The notes below the pieces were generated by a model. It did not search any database and was not told the origin of the DNA. It saw nothing but the letters and a program-made list of their open reading frames with translations. Positions 10,044 to 21,589 of a DNA stretch of 64,000 nucleotides are shown piece by piece; the stretch's first letter is position 1, and every line of letters begins with the position of its first letter. This stretch comes from Fomitopsis serialis (Eukaryota > Basidiomycota > Agaricomycetes > Polyporales > Fomitopsidaceae). The translations under genes were made by a program, and so were the position numbers. The stretch covers positions 1 through 64,000 of the forward strand of contig NW_025955084.1 of the NCBI RefSeq assembly GCF_022376445.1. Direction: 5' to 3'.

Positions 10044-12054
10044 TGCTGGGGAGAGGGCCATAGCTGGCAGTACGATCCCTTTTGTTGGATACATGTCAGT
10101 TTGTGAGTAAAACATTTTGACTACATCAGAAGTTAAGCTCAGCAAGACTGCTAATATATTGCCTGCATAGAGTACTGACATATCTTCCACATTTTGCACC
10201 ACCTAGCTGCCATCTCATGGCATAAACATTCAGAGTAGCCTGCTAATTTATTATGTTGTTCTAATTTGAGGAGCATAGTTTGCAATTATGAGCAACATCC
10301 CAATTGAGTAAGTATTTACATATTGATATGAGACTCTCCATTGAGAACACAGACATTATGGATCTATTTCTTACTTGATGAATTGCCAAGTTAATTACCA
10401 ATATTACCAAAATACTAAGGAACAGTGTTACTGGTTTGTGTTGATATCAACAAAGTGAAAATAGCTTGGAAATGTTGCAAAGAAGTATGCCTCTAGATCA
10501 ACTAGAACTCAAGGAAGGGGAATCTGGGAGGTTGACTACAGTAACAACTACTCAGCTGGGACTTGCTGTTGTACAAGTATTAGCCCTTGATCAGAGAGAA
10601 CTTCTGATACAGAAGGATGTCTTTCAATAGATTGTTAACAGTACTTCCCCAAGTACAAACCAATCAACAGTCAACAGAGAAGTATACCAGTAAGAAATTC
10701 TGAAAAAAGGCCCTTCCAGAATTGTCATGTTATACAAGAAATACAACCAAAGACTGTCCAGTTTGCTCTCACCATTTGTACACTGAAGTGAACAGTTACC
10801 AGGCACTGACCAGTAGTGCAAAGCCATACTAAGGTATGTTACTGGATCAGAGCTCAGTCAATGGGCTAATGTATGATGTGAATCAATGTACCACCATGGT
10901 GAGTGCCATCAAGACTGATAGAGTTGTGGGAAAGATTGATCACTGATGTCAGGGACTATTGACAATAAGGTACAGAGGAGTACAGTAGCAAGTGGTAGAT
11001 GAGATAAATGTTTGGACTTGCTCTTAGGGATGCTCCTTTTGAGCATTTCCCAAGTGCACTCCCTCTTAGCTACATAAATACTTCATAGAATCCAAATAGC
11101 AGAAGACTCAGTACACCACTTTCCCAGGCCATTCAAGATGCACAATAAGGCTCAAAAAGTAGGAAGAAAGCAAGGCAAGGGTATGTGTGTTAATGATTGC
11201 CACTGATCATCAAGCATATGCTCTGTGAAACATGGGACCACATGGATGTTAACCTGAAACACTAGTGTAGCCCTATGAAAACTCAGAAATAGTGTACAGC
11301 TTGATGAGTCACTCATAGATTGCCTGCCACCTGGAATATTATCATCAATATTCTGAGCTAATAGTCACCCAGTAACAGCTCACAAAGCATCTGGTCACAA
11401 GGGATCTAAGGAAAGTACTGGAAACCTGGTAATAGGCCAGTCAGTACATACACAATCAAGTGCTACAAAGCATAACAATGTGAGAAACAAATGATCACCT
11501 GAATGTAGTGAGAAGGCACTGTGAATACTACAGTGAAGTCCATTAAAAGGAAATCAAATAAAGATAACAAAGTGCAGGAATGATAACAACTGCTGCTTAT
11601 CCTATTCAAAGATCACATACAGTCATCTACCCCCTGGTGAGTCGCTACCCCCAGTGGGTTGATTCCCTTACGCGGGCGAGTCTGCATCCATTTGAGGGAA
11701 TTTATTCGCACGCCTGGTCGTGAGACACTGCCCGAGGATGTTATCTTGTACTGATAAGATTGCTCACATCCATATATGGCTCTTATCACCTGCAATAGGC
11801 AGTTGACCCACCAGGGGGTAGATGACTGTATGTGGATTTCCTTGTAAAAATGCCTTGTCCCTAACAACAGCCTGCATACTAAGACTTGCACATGGGGTCA
11901 TTGTTGCCTCTTACAGGTATTCTAGTAATGCCTAATATCAATGGTCATGCACTCTGGTCATAAGTCAAGGGATTTCTATATCTCCAGACACACTCCCAAG
12001 GTAATTAATTACCAGTGCCATTTTCTGGGGGACTGTGTGTGCACATACAATGGT
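10044..12054. other. CpG-depleted DNA, nothing recognised
   Basis: Begins with a copy of the Spt5-like gene tail (CTTGCTGGGGAGAGGGCC, then GCAGTACGATCCC at about 10043-10080). A CpG-retaining patch lies at about 11635-11770. It is bounded by TCATCTACCCCCTGGTG at about 11622 and CACCAGGGGGTAGATGA at about 11809, inverted copies of each other that may be the ends of a roughly 200-bp element. No gene is seen. Confidence 0.4.
11622..11825. mobile_element. Possible small inverted-repeat element
   Basis: The left end TACAGTCATCTACCCCCTGG and the right end CCAGGGGGTAGATGACTGTA are exact inverted copies, about 20 bp each, enclosing roughly 170 bp with several CpGs (ttacgcgggcgag, cacgcctggtcgtgag). 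This is the shape of a miniature inverted-repeat transposable element. A target duplication is not obvious. The higher CpG content suggests it arrived later than the surrounding DNA. Confidence 0.6.
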
Positions 12055-14184
12055 ACTATATTGGGATTAGACACCATATGTTGATATTGACATTCCTCTG
12101 GCATGGCAGGTACAATCCAGGATCAACTGCCAAATTGGGTGCTAGTAGGCACACCACATATTCATATTTCCAATGCTGTTCATATATCAAACATGTTCAC
12201 ACCATGGTCTAAAGTGCTATTTTTCCATTTCCCATATAACATGAAATGATTGAGCATGAGTAGCTGACATTTTATAATGACATGTAAAAGGAGACAGTTG
12301 CAGCAAATGAGAGTACTCCTGAAGGCATATTACTGACTAGAGAGCTATAAAAGGACAGCCTTATATTGCCTCAGAAGCATGGCCTCTTCACTGTTGCTTA
12401 GTAAGCAATGCAAGTCTGCATTAATTCCAGAGCAACCATGGCTTCTTCTAAGCCCAATCAGAAAGAAAGCTGCCTTTTCTATCTCCACATACCAAGGGCC
12501 ATTGCATGAGAATAGGATGATGGTAGTGCATACAGAGGTTAGATATGTTCCAAGCAAAAGTCATCTGAGGGACTAACAACCAAGCATAGCACCATCATAC
12601 TATGTAAATGGCATTCATATTGACAAGATTAGTCAAAGACATGCTTATACTGGACTGCTACAATAGAGCTGCTGACATCAGGCTATGTGCATCTGCATTA
12701 GCACATGTGGGATGTACTGTTGCATTGGCCTACAACAGTCAGCACAATGTGAAGTCATGGGATTGTCTGATTTTATCTTATTTCCTACTATTTATCTAGC
12801 ATTGCAGAGACCATCAAAGACTTTGATACACTATGTGTGGTAATGTGGTGGCCCCACTTTATGACATTGCTAGCCTATGAAGTTTCTCACAACAGTAGTA
12901 ACTGCATAACACAACTTGTACAATGTCTTTGTATCACTTTTTAGGATCAGTACAGTGTGAAAAAGATCTGTGGACCCACAATTCTGATGGCTATGCTATT
13001 GACATGTGACACAGAGTGAGTATCATGAACATGCTCAGCATGAACTGTGCCACAGCCTTTGTGCCACAGGTGTCCACCATTTTCTGAATATGCTATAGCC
13101 AATCACTACTTACAGCAAACAGTACAAGGTGAGCCTGAGTGGAATCTTATGAAGTATTGTCTTGTTTTATCCGCATTTTCTGAGCCCAGACACAGCAGGT
13201 AACTCAGACTTTCCATTTTGGGAATGTAAACTATCACATATAGCAGGTTTGGTCACACAATTCATAGGCAGTTGGTAAGCATCACAGGAAAAACAAACAA
13301 TGTGAAAGAACCAGTGTTCACAGAGCCATATGCTGGTGCTATATTTGTATGAATCTATGGGAAAGCATACTATGTAAAGCCTCTCTGGCATCATATACAT
13401 GACTAGGAATTTTCCCAATTGTTTTTGATTTTTTGGGAGACCATAGCACAGCAAATACATTGTCACTAATGAGCTTGTGGCTTGCATTCAAACTCAGCCC
13501 AATAGCCTGCCTTTGCAGGGCCTATTGAAGAGTTGAACTGAACAGAATAGCCTAGGATCCTGTCTGGAGCTGCCAGTCCCCGGAATTCCAGGTGATAATG
13601 GTGCTTACAAGATGGACCAAGACTCACTGACAGAGTGGCTTACATCAGGCTATGCATGGGTCATTCTGCATTATTATATGTTTTCTGCCATATTGGAGCC
13701 TCAACAGTCAACTCAATATGAATTCATAGTACTATCTGATTTTTCTCTGATTTTCCTGCTATTTATCCAGTCCTGCAGAGGCCATGCACAGCCAACTTCC
13801 CAAATGGGCAGGGGACTGACCATATATGGCCGTTTTGTATGTTTGATATCCCCCAATTCACAGAGCCTCTCATACATGTGGAACTGTCTAGTACAAGCAT
13901 CATACACACACCAAGATCTGCTTATATGCCTCAGTATCATCACTTATGATGGTCAGTACTCTCAAAGATACCTAATCTGGACACTGCTATCAGTACCCAA
14001 GGGGCATTGCATGGAGAAGCAATATTTTGGGATTCGTCCGCATTTAATGGGGCTCTAGTAAGGTAGTGTGGCTTCAAGCCATCAAAAAACTCGGCATGAA
14101 GAGCTGAGATTAAAGATTACCTTAAAAGGAACATTTGTCAGCATTCCAGCCAATGGGAGTGCTCCAAAATCCCTTTTGAGTGAC
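12055..14184 (+). repeat. Repeat unit A, copy 2
   Basis: Carries the same ordered blocks as copy 1 (GGCATGGCAGGTAC, 'gagtagctgacattttat', 'aagcccaatcag', 'ctatttatccag', GCCATCAAAAAACTCGGC). It runs straight into a unit B copy. Its right part is also present reversed at 37652-38111. Confidence 0.6.
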
Positions 14185-14228
14185 CGGAGTCATTGACAGG
14201 CCGGAATTCCGGCCTGTCGACGACTCCG
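14185..14228. repeat. AATT-centred palindrome, type 1
   Basis: Arms beginning CGGAGTC and ending GACTCCG meet at ACAGGCCGGAATTCCGGCCT (length 44). The left arm has CATTG where the right arm predicts CGTCG. CCAAT lies about 33 bp upstream. Confidence 0.85.
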
Positions 14229-15110
14229 CTTCGGCAACGGGCGCTTAAACGGGCGCTTAGTAAGCGATGTAAGTTCAGCCTGTTACTGCAGCAAATCTGA
14301 CTTGTTTTGGGCTCAGAAAAGTCCAGGAAAATCGGATAATATTCCAGGAGATCTGTGGAGCATTTATGAGCATATTCACAAGTAGAGAGGATTGTCCTGT
14401 ATAGTTATTCAGTGCTGGGACATCAACACATACTTGCTATGACAATATTTCTCCATTTGTAGCACTGCTGTGCATGTTTCAGAGACATCAATGTGTTGGA
14501 CACTATACACTTGGCCATAGAGGACATCTGTCATGTGTTTCAGATGCAACAGAACAAATGCATATTCACAGAGTCACTTCTGTTTTTTATCTTAGCATTT
14601 TGCTACTCATTCAACCACTTCTCTCAAGAAACTATGATAGACACTATGAATGAAGGGCTATGAGGTGAGCTTATGATATCTATAACAGTTGGTTGGAGCT
14701 CAGTCAGTGTATCCCAGTCACATGCTACCCAATCATGTCTACAGAGGTAGGGGTGTTTCTCTGCATTTTGAATTTTATACATGGGCAAGCCATACTGGTC
14801 ATAGCCTCTGGGGGTCCTATAGTGGATCAATTTCTTACATACAGCAGGTACTACAAGTGGGTCCAGTTGCACAGAATTTTCCCTGGTTTTATCTGCATTT
14901 TCTGAGCCCAGACTGAGCAGCTGCATGGGTATTCCATTTGGGGAAGGTTAGCTACCCTTTATGGCAGGTTTCAGATGTCATAAAGACATACAGAATCTAT
15001 GGGCAGTCTACAGGCTTCAAAAGAGTCACTTTGAGGGTGAAAAGGGATGCGCTCATGTGCACAGAGGCATTTGTGTGTTTTTTTATTGTGTGAATTGTGC
15101 CATAACCACT
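14185..15110 (+). repeat. Repeat unit B, copy 2
   Basis: Starts with the 44-bp palindrome 14185-14228 and the dyad 14254-14266, and continues through the TTTTCTGAGCCCAGACTGAG block and the 'gggcagtctacaggctt' block into unit C. It is clearly more diverged from copies 1 and 3 than those are from each other. Confidence 0.6.
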
Positions 15111-16150
15111 GAAGGTAATGGGCAAGTCACAGCAGCTATAGACTCTATGACATCATACCTATCACATAGATTATTTTGGGAATTTTCCGCATTTTAGTGG
15201 GGCCACAGTACAGCAGGTACAGTGCCACTAAGGAGCCTGTGGCTAAGATTCAAACTCAGCCCAAAACCTCGGCAGCCTGCCTGATTAGGGCAGAAAAGGG
15301 GCTGTTGCACCAATCAGAGCAGCTCGGCATCTCTCTCATGCCGTTCGGAGGTGCAACTGTGCCAAATTTCCGCACGGATGCACCTCCGAACGGCATCTGG
15401 GCGCTTAGCGCGCGCTTAGTAAGTGATGTAAGTGCGGACTATTACTCTGCTTATATGGGCTTATTTAGACCCAGGAAAAAGCGCAAAAATCAGAGAATAT
15501 TGGAGATGGACCAGGGAATGTGATTGAATCTGTCTATGAGATATGCTTGACATCAATAAAGGCAGCATTTCCAATAACTGTGGAACATCACTACTTGACT
15601 GTAGGAACTACTCATGTAGTTGAGGACACCCCATAGGATGGTAGTGTAAGTACAGATGCATATATGTATTCTGTGCTTGCGTCTGTGTGCAAGACAAAGC
15701 CAGTGGCTGCATAATTGCCATATGAAGTATATTGCCTTCCCAAAGAGGAATCATACACAAACTGGTGAATCTGGGGCTCAGAAAAATCCAGACAATTCAT
15801 GAAATATACAGACACATCAAAGACAAGTGCATGGTTACTTTTAGTCCCAATTTTGGTCATTACATGGTGTCCATGGGCCACAATATGGCAATGGATGGTA
15901 AAATGCCCCATTGTTGACCTTGTTAGCTCTGTTATAGAAATCACTGAGCAGTACACAGTGCCTAAACCACCCATATATATCACAGTGTGCATACAGAACA
16001 TATTTCAGCCATAAACAAGTACTTTGAATCTGCAGAGGCACATGTGCATTTTTATATTTTGCATTTCCTGGCCTAGCCAGCCACTGTATGCACTCAGTAA
16101 AATCCCTGTATACTCTCTGCATGAAGGACTATCAGATGAGTATACTATGT
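15110..16150 (+). repeat. Repeat unit C, copy 1
   Basis: Contains AGCAGCTATAGACTCTATGA, CAGTACAGCAGGTACAGTGC, the type 2 palindrome and then a segment ending near TATACTCTCTGCATGAAGG. The whole unit is present reversed at 35690-36720, and its left part reversed at 31020-31345. The left part also lies after unit B copy 3 at 21589. Confidence 0.6.
15338..15396. repeat. AATT-centred palindrome, type 2
   Basis: Two perfect 18-bp arms, ATGCCGTTCGGAGGTGCA and TGCACCTCCGAACGGCAT, enclose a further imperfect dyad centred on AAATTT. CCAAT (CACCAATCAG) lies about 30 bp upstream and GCGCTTAGTAAGTGATGTAA about 15 bp downstream. Confidence 0.9.
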
Positions 16151-16199
16151 ATACTATGCCTTGTTACTGGCTGAGACTATATAGGCACTACAGTGTGTG

Positions 16200-17192
16200 A
16201 GCGCTTGCAGCATTGAGCCACCAAGCTGCCAGTCACATGATATGTTCACCAGTTTCCTTATTGGGGGAACTGCTAAGGTGTTTCATGGGCCTCATATCCA
16301 TAACTGAGCGCTTCGCCACTGCATTTGTTTGTATCTGTTGGTCCAAGTCGCGTCGTCTGGGAGTCTGAAATTTCAGACTCAGATAAGCAACCCATACTAA
16401 CAGTTACTTATCTCTGCTTATCGGGGTGGCTGCATGTCACGTGCACTGTGGGAACAAACTGCCATTCTGGAGGAATCACTAAGGTGTTTCATGGTGGTCC
16501 ATCATAAGAACAATACCTTCGTACCTCAGGGATCGTAACTACAACATGTGAAAAGAGGGTCAAATGGCTCATTGTGGCTGATTTTGGCTGTAGTGCAGCA
16601 CCCACTGAGTTGTACAGTGTCTGAATCACATATGTATGTCATTACAGACATATGGAACACATCTGAGGCACAAATAGGCACTTTGACATCTGCAGAGGCA
16701 CATGTGGATTTTTTTATTTTGCATTTTCTGGACCAGCCAGCCACTCTAGCTACTCAATAATGATAGTGTATACTCTCTGAATGAAGGGCTATCAGATCAG
16801 TATACTAAGTCCATTCACAATTGTTACTAACTAGGGCTATGGGGCAGCCTATAAGTGTGAGCGCTAGCAGTGAGCTGCCTGGCTGCCAGTCACATGACAT
16901 GCTCACCAGTTGCCATGTTGGGTGCCACTCGAAGTGTTTCTTGGGCCCTCACCCCAGGACAAAGCACTGAGCCACAGCATTTGTTTGGTGGTGTTGGTGC
17001 AAGTCGCGTCGTCTGGGAGTCTGAAAAATTTGAACTCCGCTAACTGACCATAACAAATGTTAACTATACATGGTAAGCTGGGGGCAAATGACTGTACCTG
17101 TGGGAAAAAACTGCTGCATTGGGCGCCACTGGAAGCGTTTCAGGCCCGTCCATCATAAGAACGATACCTTCGTACCTCAGGGATCGTAACCT
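16200..17192 (+). repeat. Repeat unit D, two partial copies in tandem
   Basis: A block running from GAGCGCT(T/A)GCAG through CAAGTCGCGTCGTCTGGGAG to ACCTCAGGGATCGTAAC occurs twice (about 16200-16532 and 16857-17192). Between them is the segment 16536-16700, repeated exactly at 22993-23157. Further copies are at about 27170-27360 (interrupted) and 62225-62806 (heavily deaminated). The end word GGGATCGTAA is shared by all. Confidence 0.65.
16361..16380. repeat. Perfect 20-bp palindrome in unit D
   Basis: GAGTCTGAAATTTCAGACTC is a perfect dyad with AATT at its centre. Other unit D copies keep decayed forms (about 17008, 27228 and 62631). Confidence 0.9.
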
Positions 17193-17469
17193 TACCCCTT
17201 ATCTCATGTTCTGCATTCAGCTTCAATGAATAAGACTATTTCTTTTGGGGATCTACTCTATGCATTGTGATAACACATTCTAGATTGTCAAACAGTGTGG
17301 GCAAAGAATATTGGCTTCAGCAGTTGAATAACATGTTTTGCAAAGAAGCCTGTGAGTAGATCTTGTCTCACATATCCTGGCCTAACTATGTACCTTTGGA
17401 CACTAGGAAATCGATACTAGACTCTATGAATGAAGGGCTTCCAGACAATACCACATTTCCACATATAGT

Positions 17470-17830
17470 CACTCAACAGCCCAGCCGGTTTTGCCCACCG
17501 GCCAGCCATTTTTGCCAAGCACCGGCTGTTTTTGCCGGCTGGTGAAGTAGAAGCTTCGGCCGGTCAATCCAAAGCTTTGGCCGGTGAAGAAAAGCTTCGG
17601 CCAATGAAGTGAAAGCTTCGGCCAGTGAGAAAAAGCTTCGGCCAGTGAATTAAAAGCTTCGGCCAATGAACTAAAATGCCCGGCCAATGTTTTGAAATGT
17701 CTGGCCTATTGATTTGGCCCTGTAGGGACAACCTGGCTAATTTTATGGCCAGTAAAGCAACAACCTGGGTGAGTGAAATCTCTGGCCAGTTAATTTGGCC
17801 AGCCAGTGGGGCTGTTTTGTGTTTTGCAGC
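17470..17830. repeat. CCGGCC/AAGCTT motif island
   Basis: A CpG-retaining island inside depleted DNA, packed with GGCC, CCGG and AAGCTTCGGCC words. Its edges resemble inverted copies (AACAGCCCAGCCGG on the left; CCAGTGGGGCTGTT on the right), as if it were a small element. No clear target duplication flanks it. A minus-strand frame across it is leucine-rich only because of the repeat. Confidence 0.6.
17551..17694. repeat. Seven-copy 20/21-bp minisatellite
   Basis: Units starting AAGCTTCGGCC (or one-base variants; the last AATGCCCGGCC) begin at 17551, 17572, 17592, 17613, 17633, 17654 and 17675. The spacing alternates 20 and 21 bp, two helical turns of DNA. The second half of each unit varies (GGTCAATCCA, GGTGAAGAA, AATGAAGTGA, AGTGAATTAA). 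Confidence 0.9.
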
Positions 17831-17929
17831 TTCACTAGGCATCCCTAAGTCATGGGAAAATTATGCTGTGATCTACTAATGATGGTATACCCCATAGGTG
17901 CATAATACATATAGTATTTCAATAGCCCC

Positions 17930-18400
17930 CAGGGGGCTGTGACCGGCCAGACCGTTTGAAGCAGGACAACTCCTGCCCGGCCGGCCTGTTCGTGGAGTCA
18001 GTTTGTTTAGGCTGGCCAACCCATTCTGGACCAGATAGACTTCACTCCGGCCGGTCCGCTTGCAATGAAGGGATTTTATCCTGGCCGGAACATTTGAAGT
18101 GGTGGGGCCTGAGTCCGGCCGCTCTGTTTGCAATGTGGACCGGCCAGCCGCTCCATTGCATGTGCTAACCCTGCCCTCCACCCGGCCTGTTTGCATTCAT
18201 GTTGTATGGGTCCGGCCGGACCATTGCCTATCCAGCCGGACTGTTTACAACAGGTACATTACCCCGGCCAAAAGCCCGGCCGGCCTGTTGCAAGCGGTGC
18301 ATTGTTGCTAACGGTAGACCCAGACTACTCTGGCCGGAGGCGGCTCTACCGTTTGCAACAGTCAAAATGCACTCCGGCTGTACCGTTAACAGTGAGGTTT
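17930..18400. repeat. CCGGCCGG motif island
   Basis: CCGGCCGG or one-base variants followed by a CCGTTTGCAA-type word recur about a dozen times (for example around 17978, 18049, 18113, 18218 and 18282), in both orientations and at irregular 25-60 bp spacing. The left border holds the dyad AGCCCCCAGGGGGCT (17925-17939). It is separated from the previous island by about 100 bp of CpG-poor DNA. Confidence 0.65.
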
Positions 18401-18839
18401 TCCACTGAATGGGCTCCATCTTGTCTGTGTTTCAGTTCAATTTTTGTATACACTGAGATACATTTGTTCTGCTCAATGTTGACCCATTGTAGGCCCACTA
18501 CATCTGGGTGATCCAATATGATGGGCTTTAGAGGGTTCTGCCCATGGTATCACTATACATTTTGTGTTGTGATGTGTAAGACTTATTTGTGTATACAACC
18601 TTGCTATTCCCCAAATGTTGTGGTTGTCCCACCTGAATATCCATATATGTTGGAAATATAGGTACAGTAACTGCCCTCGTGTAAGTGACTCCCATGTAAT
18701 TAATGTGTCCTGGCTTGCAAATGTGGAAGCTCCAACAATGTTGTGATTGACCATGCAGTCAGTGAAACTCACCTGGCCAGCATGATACCAACAAACACAT
18801 CCCATATCATGCAAAATTATGAGTACCATGAACTGCACA

Positions 18840-18975
18840 TAGATCTACCCATGATAGTACCCATGGTACCCATGATACCCATGCAAAACCCATACCCATG
18901 GCATGGGTATGCAACGCATGTGGGTATGGGTATGGGTATGCCCTCAGACACCCATGGGTACACCCATGCTATGCA
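18840..18975. repeat. CCCATG/CATGGG motif island
   Basis: ACCCATG and CATGGGT words alternate in both orientations, including the perfect dyad CATACCCATGGCATGGGTATG (21 bp, odd centre) and a GGGTAT triplet repeat. The island abuts the broken 3' side of the XPG-like gene and may mark the insertion that truncated it. Confidence 0.75.
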
Positions 18976-19017
18976 CTATTTGTAGGTTCCTACGCGCACA
19001 GGAGCGTAAGCACTCAC

Positions 19018-19672
19018 TTGCAAATCATGGTTTGCGCTCCGAATACAAGTGCATCACTGTTGTCTGTCATTATCCCATGGATGAAGCCGAGTTGGTTGAG
19101 GAGGGTGAGTTCAGCTTCCGCCTCCCCAGGAGCCTGCCCAAAAGCATGAAAACAGCGTCTTTGAGAGACACCCATAGATCACGCACTGTCCGGTAGTCAA
19201 ACCCAAATGCTTCGATGAAGCTCTTCATCGCCCCGAGCATCCAATGCTCCGTAGTTATCACCCGTGTCCCATGTTTCTTTGTGGGTCGCTGTGGGCCATC
19301 GAAAACGAAGGTTGCGTGAACAGGCAGGCGCAGGAGCCGCGCTAGTCAGAAGAACAGCGTGCGCAACTCAGGGTTCTCGCCTGACTGTGCATGCCCAACC
19401 GCAAATGTCCGTTGTACCTGGTGAAACCAGATACTTCGCTACATGAGTTTGCATCGACATCGACTCGGACAGCATCGGAGACATACCTGGCATCAATCCC
19501 AAGCCTGTAAACTCGCTCTCCTCGGCGCTGTTCGAACCCTTCGTGTATGAAGAAGTCTTCGACATTGTGAAGAGACGATACAGGTTTGAATACCTTCCAT
19601 TAAGGTGCTATGAGTCTCGTGGACGAAAGTTGAGAGCAACGGACGTACATCCCATAACCCAGGGACACCCAT
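19018..19672 (-). pseudogene. XPG/Rad2-family nuclease, truncated, with an in-frame stop
   Basis: Exons 19672-19649, 19593-19487, 19433-19187 and 19133-19018 join in frame through GT-AG introns. The start MGVPGLWDVFKPVSSLHNVE is the XPG N-terminal signature. It is followed by RLGIDASIWFHQ, SGENPELRTLFF, VHATFVFDGPQRP and, in the internal (XPG-I) domain, APGEAEAELTLLNQ and TDNSDALVFGAQ with the expected acidic metal-binding residues. The family cuts flap or Holliday-junction structures (FEN1, Yen1/GEN1); the paralogue class resembles basidiomycete Yen1-like proteins. A single TGA (19348-19346) interrupts FF-stop-LARLL, where relatives carry arginine. After the fourth exon a GTGAGT donor leads into the CATGGG repeat island, so the C-terminal half is missing. 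The gene is CpG-normal, unlike its surroundings. About 164 codons remain; not functional as read. Confidence 0.82.
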
Positions 19673-20570
19673 GGCTCTGCTACTGTTCGCGTCGCTCAGG
19701 ACAGAGTGACTGATCACTGTGATGTGTTGCGGGCTGTGATATCCAGTGAACACGAGCCCCAGAGAGGGAGTAGTGGAGGCTGGAGTAAAACAGATGTGCG
19801 GATGTGTCCGAGGATGAGGACAAGCCAAGGCATAGTGGTGAGCATTCCGATCGTGTCTGCCGGCCGAGGGGACACAAATCTGGGACCGTAAAGTTGACAG
19901 TTTGCCCACCCTTCGTGAGGGGATTTGGCGGGGGTGCCCGCCAAAAAGCACCTTCCCCTCAGCCATCTTCGGACTGCTGGATTTACGGTCCCAAGGCATG
20001 AAATTTGCGTCCCCCCGTGCCTGCCCAATTCGGACGAGCGCCTCGCGGCGTTCTTTGTCACAGTGGCCTGCCTCGTTGTCGGCTATGGCCTCGAAACACT
20101 GGGTGGGCGGCGCTCTCTCGCGGAGGTGGTGGAATCCTGGGTCTCGAATTGTGCGTGTATTGCGCGTTCAGAGACTCTGTCTACGACATGCAGCGCACCA
20201 TTTCCTCGCCTTTTGACCAGCCTCATTGGCCTGTGTCCTCGCGCTGCACCTGCCGACACCTGCCGACTCCTTTCCTGCCTGCGGGATGGTCCACCAGCCC
20301 CTGCTCTCCTCCTTGTCGTGCGTCACGCACCCCGTGGTCCCTGCTCCACCACGCCACGGAACGTGTGGTGCCCAGACCGGCTTTTTCCCGCCTTGCCTCC
20401 GCTCCCGGCACCCGCCCTGGGCGCTTCCCTCGCACTTCCCTTGGCACGTAGCAGGACCGTAAATCTAACTGTCCTCAGTGTTACTTCTAATGATGTGACC
20501 GACTTCCTAGTTGGTGTGGGCTCACCCTACTCTCAACCAGAAATTTGGCTACTGAGCTCAACTCAATGAT
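19673..20570. other. CpG-normal flank upstream of the XPG-like pseudogene
   Basis: Likely the former promoter side of the nuclease gene. Open frames on both strands show no recognisable domain. The word GGACCGTAAA occurs at about 19881 and 20453, with the reverse TTTACGGTCC at about 19980. The dyad TTGGCGGGGGTGCCCGCCAA forms an 8-bp stem with a 4-base loop at about 19923-19943. Depleted DNA resumes at about 20560. Confidence 0.4.
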
Positions 20571-20713
20571 TGTGTATTTTTTCTCATATTTTTCTCATAT
20601 TCCTGAGGTTTTTTAACATACCTCCTCACAAAAATCTAGGTCATTATGGCCCATACAGAGTGAGGAGGGCTTGTCAAATGCTAAGGTGGCCGAGATCATG
20701 ACCCGATATAGTA

Positions 20714-21589
20714 GTGTGGCTGAAAGCCATCAAAAAACTCGGCATGAAGAGCTGAGATTGGAAAATTACTTTAAAGGGGAATATTTGTCAGCATCCCAGC
20801 CAATGGGAATGTTCCAAAATCCCTTTTGAGTGACCGGAGTTGTCAACAGGCCGGGAATTCCGGCCTGTCGACGACTCCGCTTCGGCAACGGGCGCTTAAC
20901 TGAGCGCTTAGTAAGCGACGTAAGTGTGCACTGTTTCTGCAGCAAAACTGACTTGTTTGGGGCTCAAGAAAGTCCCAGACAATCGGATAATGTTCTAGAA
21001 GATCTGTGGAATATCCCTAAGCATCTTAAAAATAGAGAGAACCTCAATACATGGTCATTCAGTAGTGGGAAGTCAACACAGGCATGTTATGACAATATTT
21101 CCCCACTCATAGCAGTGCTGTGCACATTCCAGACACACTCATGCTGTGTGGACTATGTGCATGGTCTATACAGGTCATATCAAATGTGTTTCAGAGACAA
21201 CAACCTATTCATATTTGGAATCACTTTGCAATTGCCCACAGAGGTTCTCTTTTCTGGATTATGAATATATAGGCAAGGCATGCTGGTTATAGACTCTGAG
21301 GACTCTATACAGAATCAATTTCTTACATACAGCAGGCATCATGGATTAATTCAATTGTACATAATATTCCCAGATTTTATCAGCATTTTCTGAGCCCAGA
21401 CTGAGCAGCTGAATGGAAACTGCCATTTTTGGAAGGCCAGCTTCCCTATATAGCAGATCCCAGATGTCAGAGAATCAATGGGCAGTCTATAGGCTTTGAT
21501 AGAGTCACTTTGGTGGTTAAGAGCAGTGCACTCATGTGTAAAGAGGCATATGTGGGTTTTTGAGTTTTGTGGATTGTGCCATAACCACT
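20714..21589 (+). repeat. Repeat unit B, copy 3 (near-identical to 9168-10043)
   Basis: Matches copy 1 almost base for base at an offset of 11546, including palindrome 20835-20879 and dyad 20905-20917. Other copies of the unit differ at a large fraction of positions, so this pair reflects a recent duplication or gene conversion. Confidence 0.85.
20835..20879. repeat. AATT-centred palindrome, type 1
   Basis: Same sequence as 9289-9333, core GGCCGGGAATTCCGGCC. Confidence 0.85.

Noticed and set aside
17469..17687. Minus-strand leucine-rich, heptad-like ORF
   Set aside because: Its periodicity is that of the 20/21-bp DNA repeat, and no start or intron context supports it.
17551..17694. CRISPR-like array
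   Set aside because: Eukaryotic context, repeats of about 11 bp with 9-10 bp variable parts, and no cas genes.
19385..19417. 33-bp intron in the XPG-like gene
   Set aside because: The 33 bp are open in frame and supply the expected residues before SGENPELRTLFF; a 33-bp intron would be too short.
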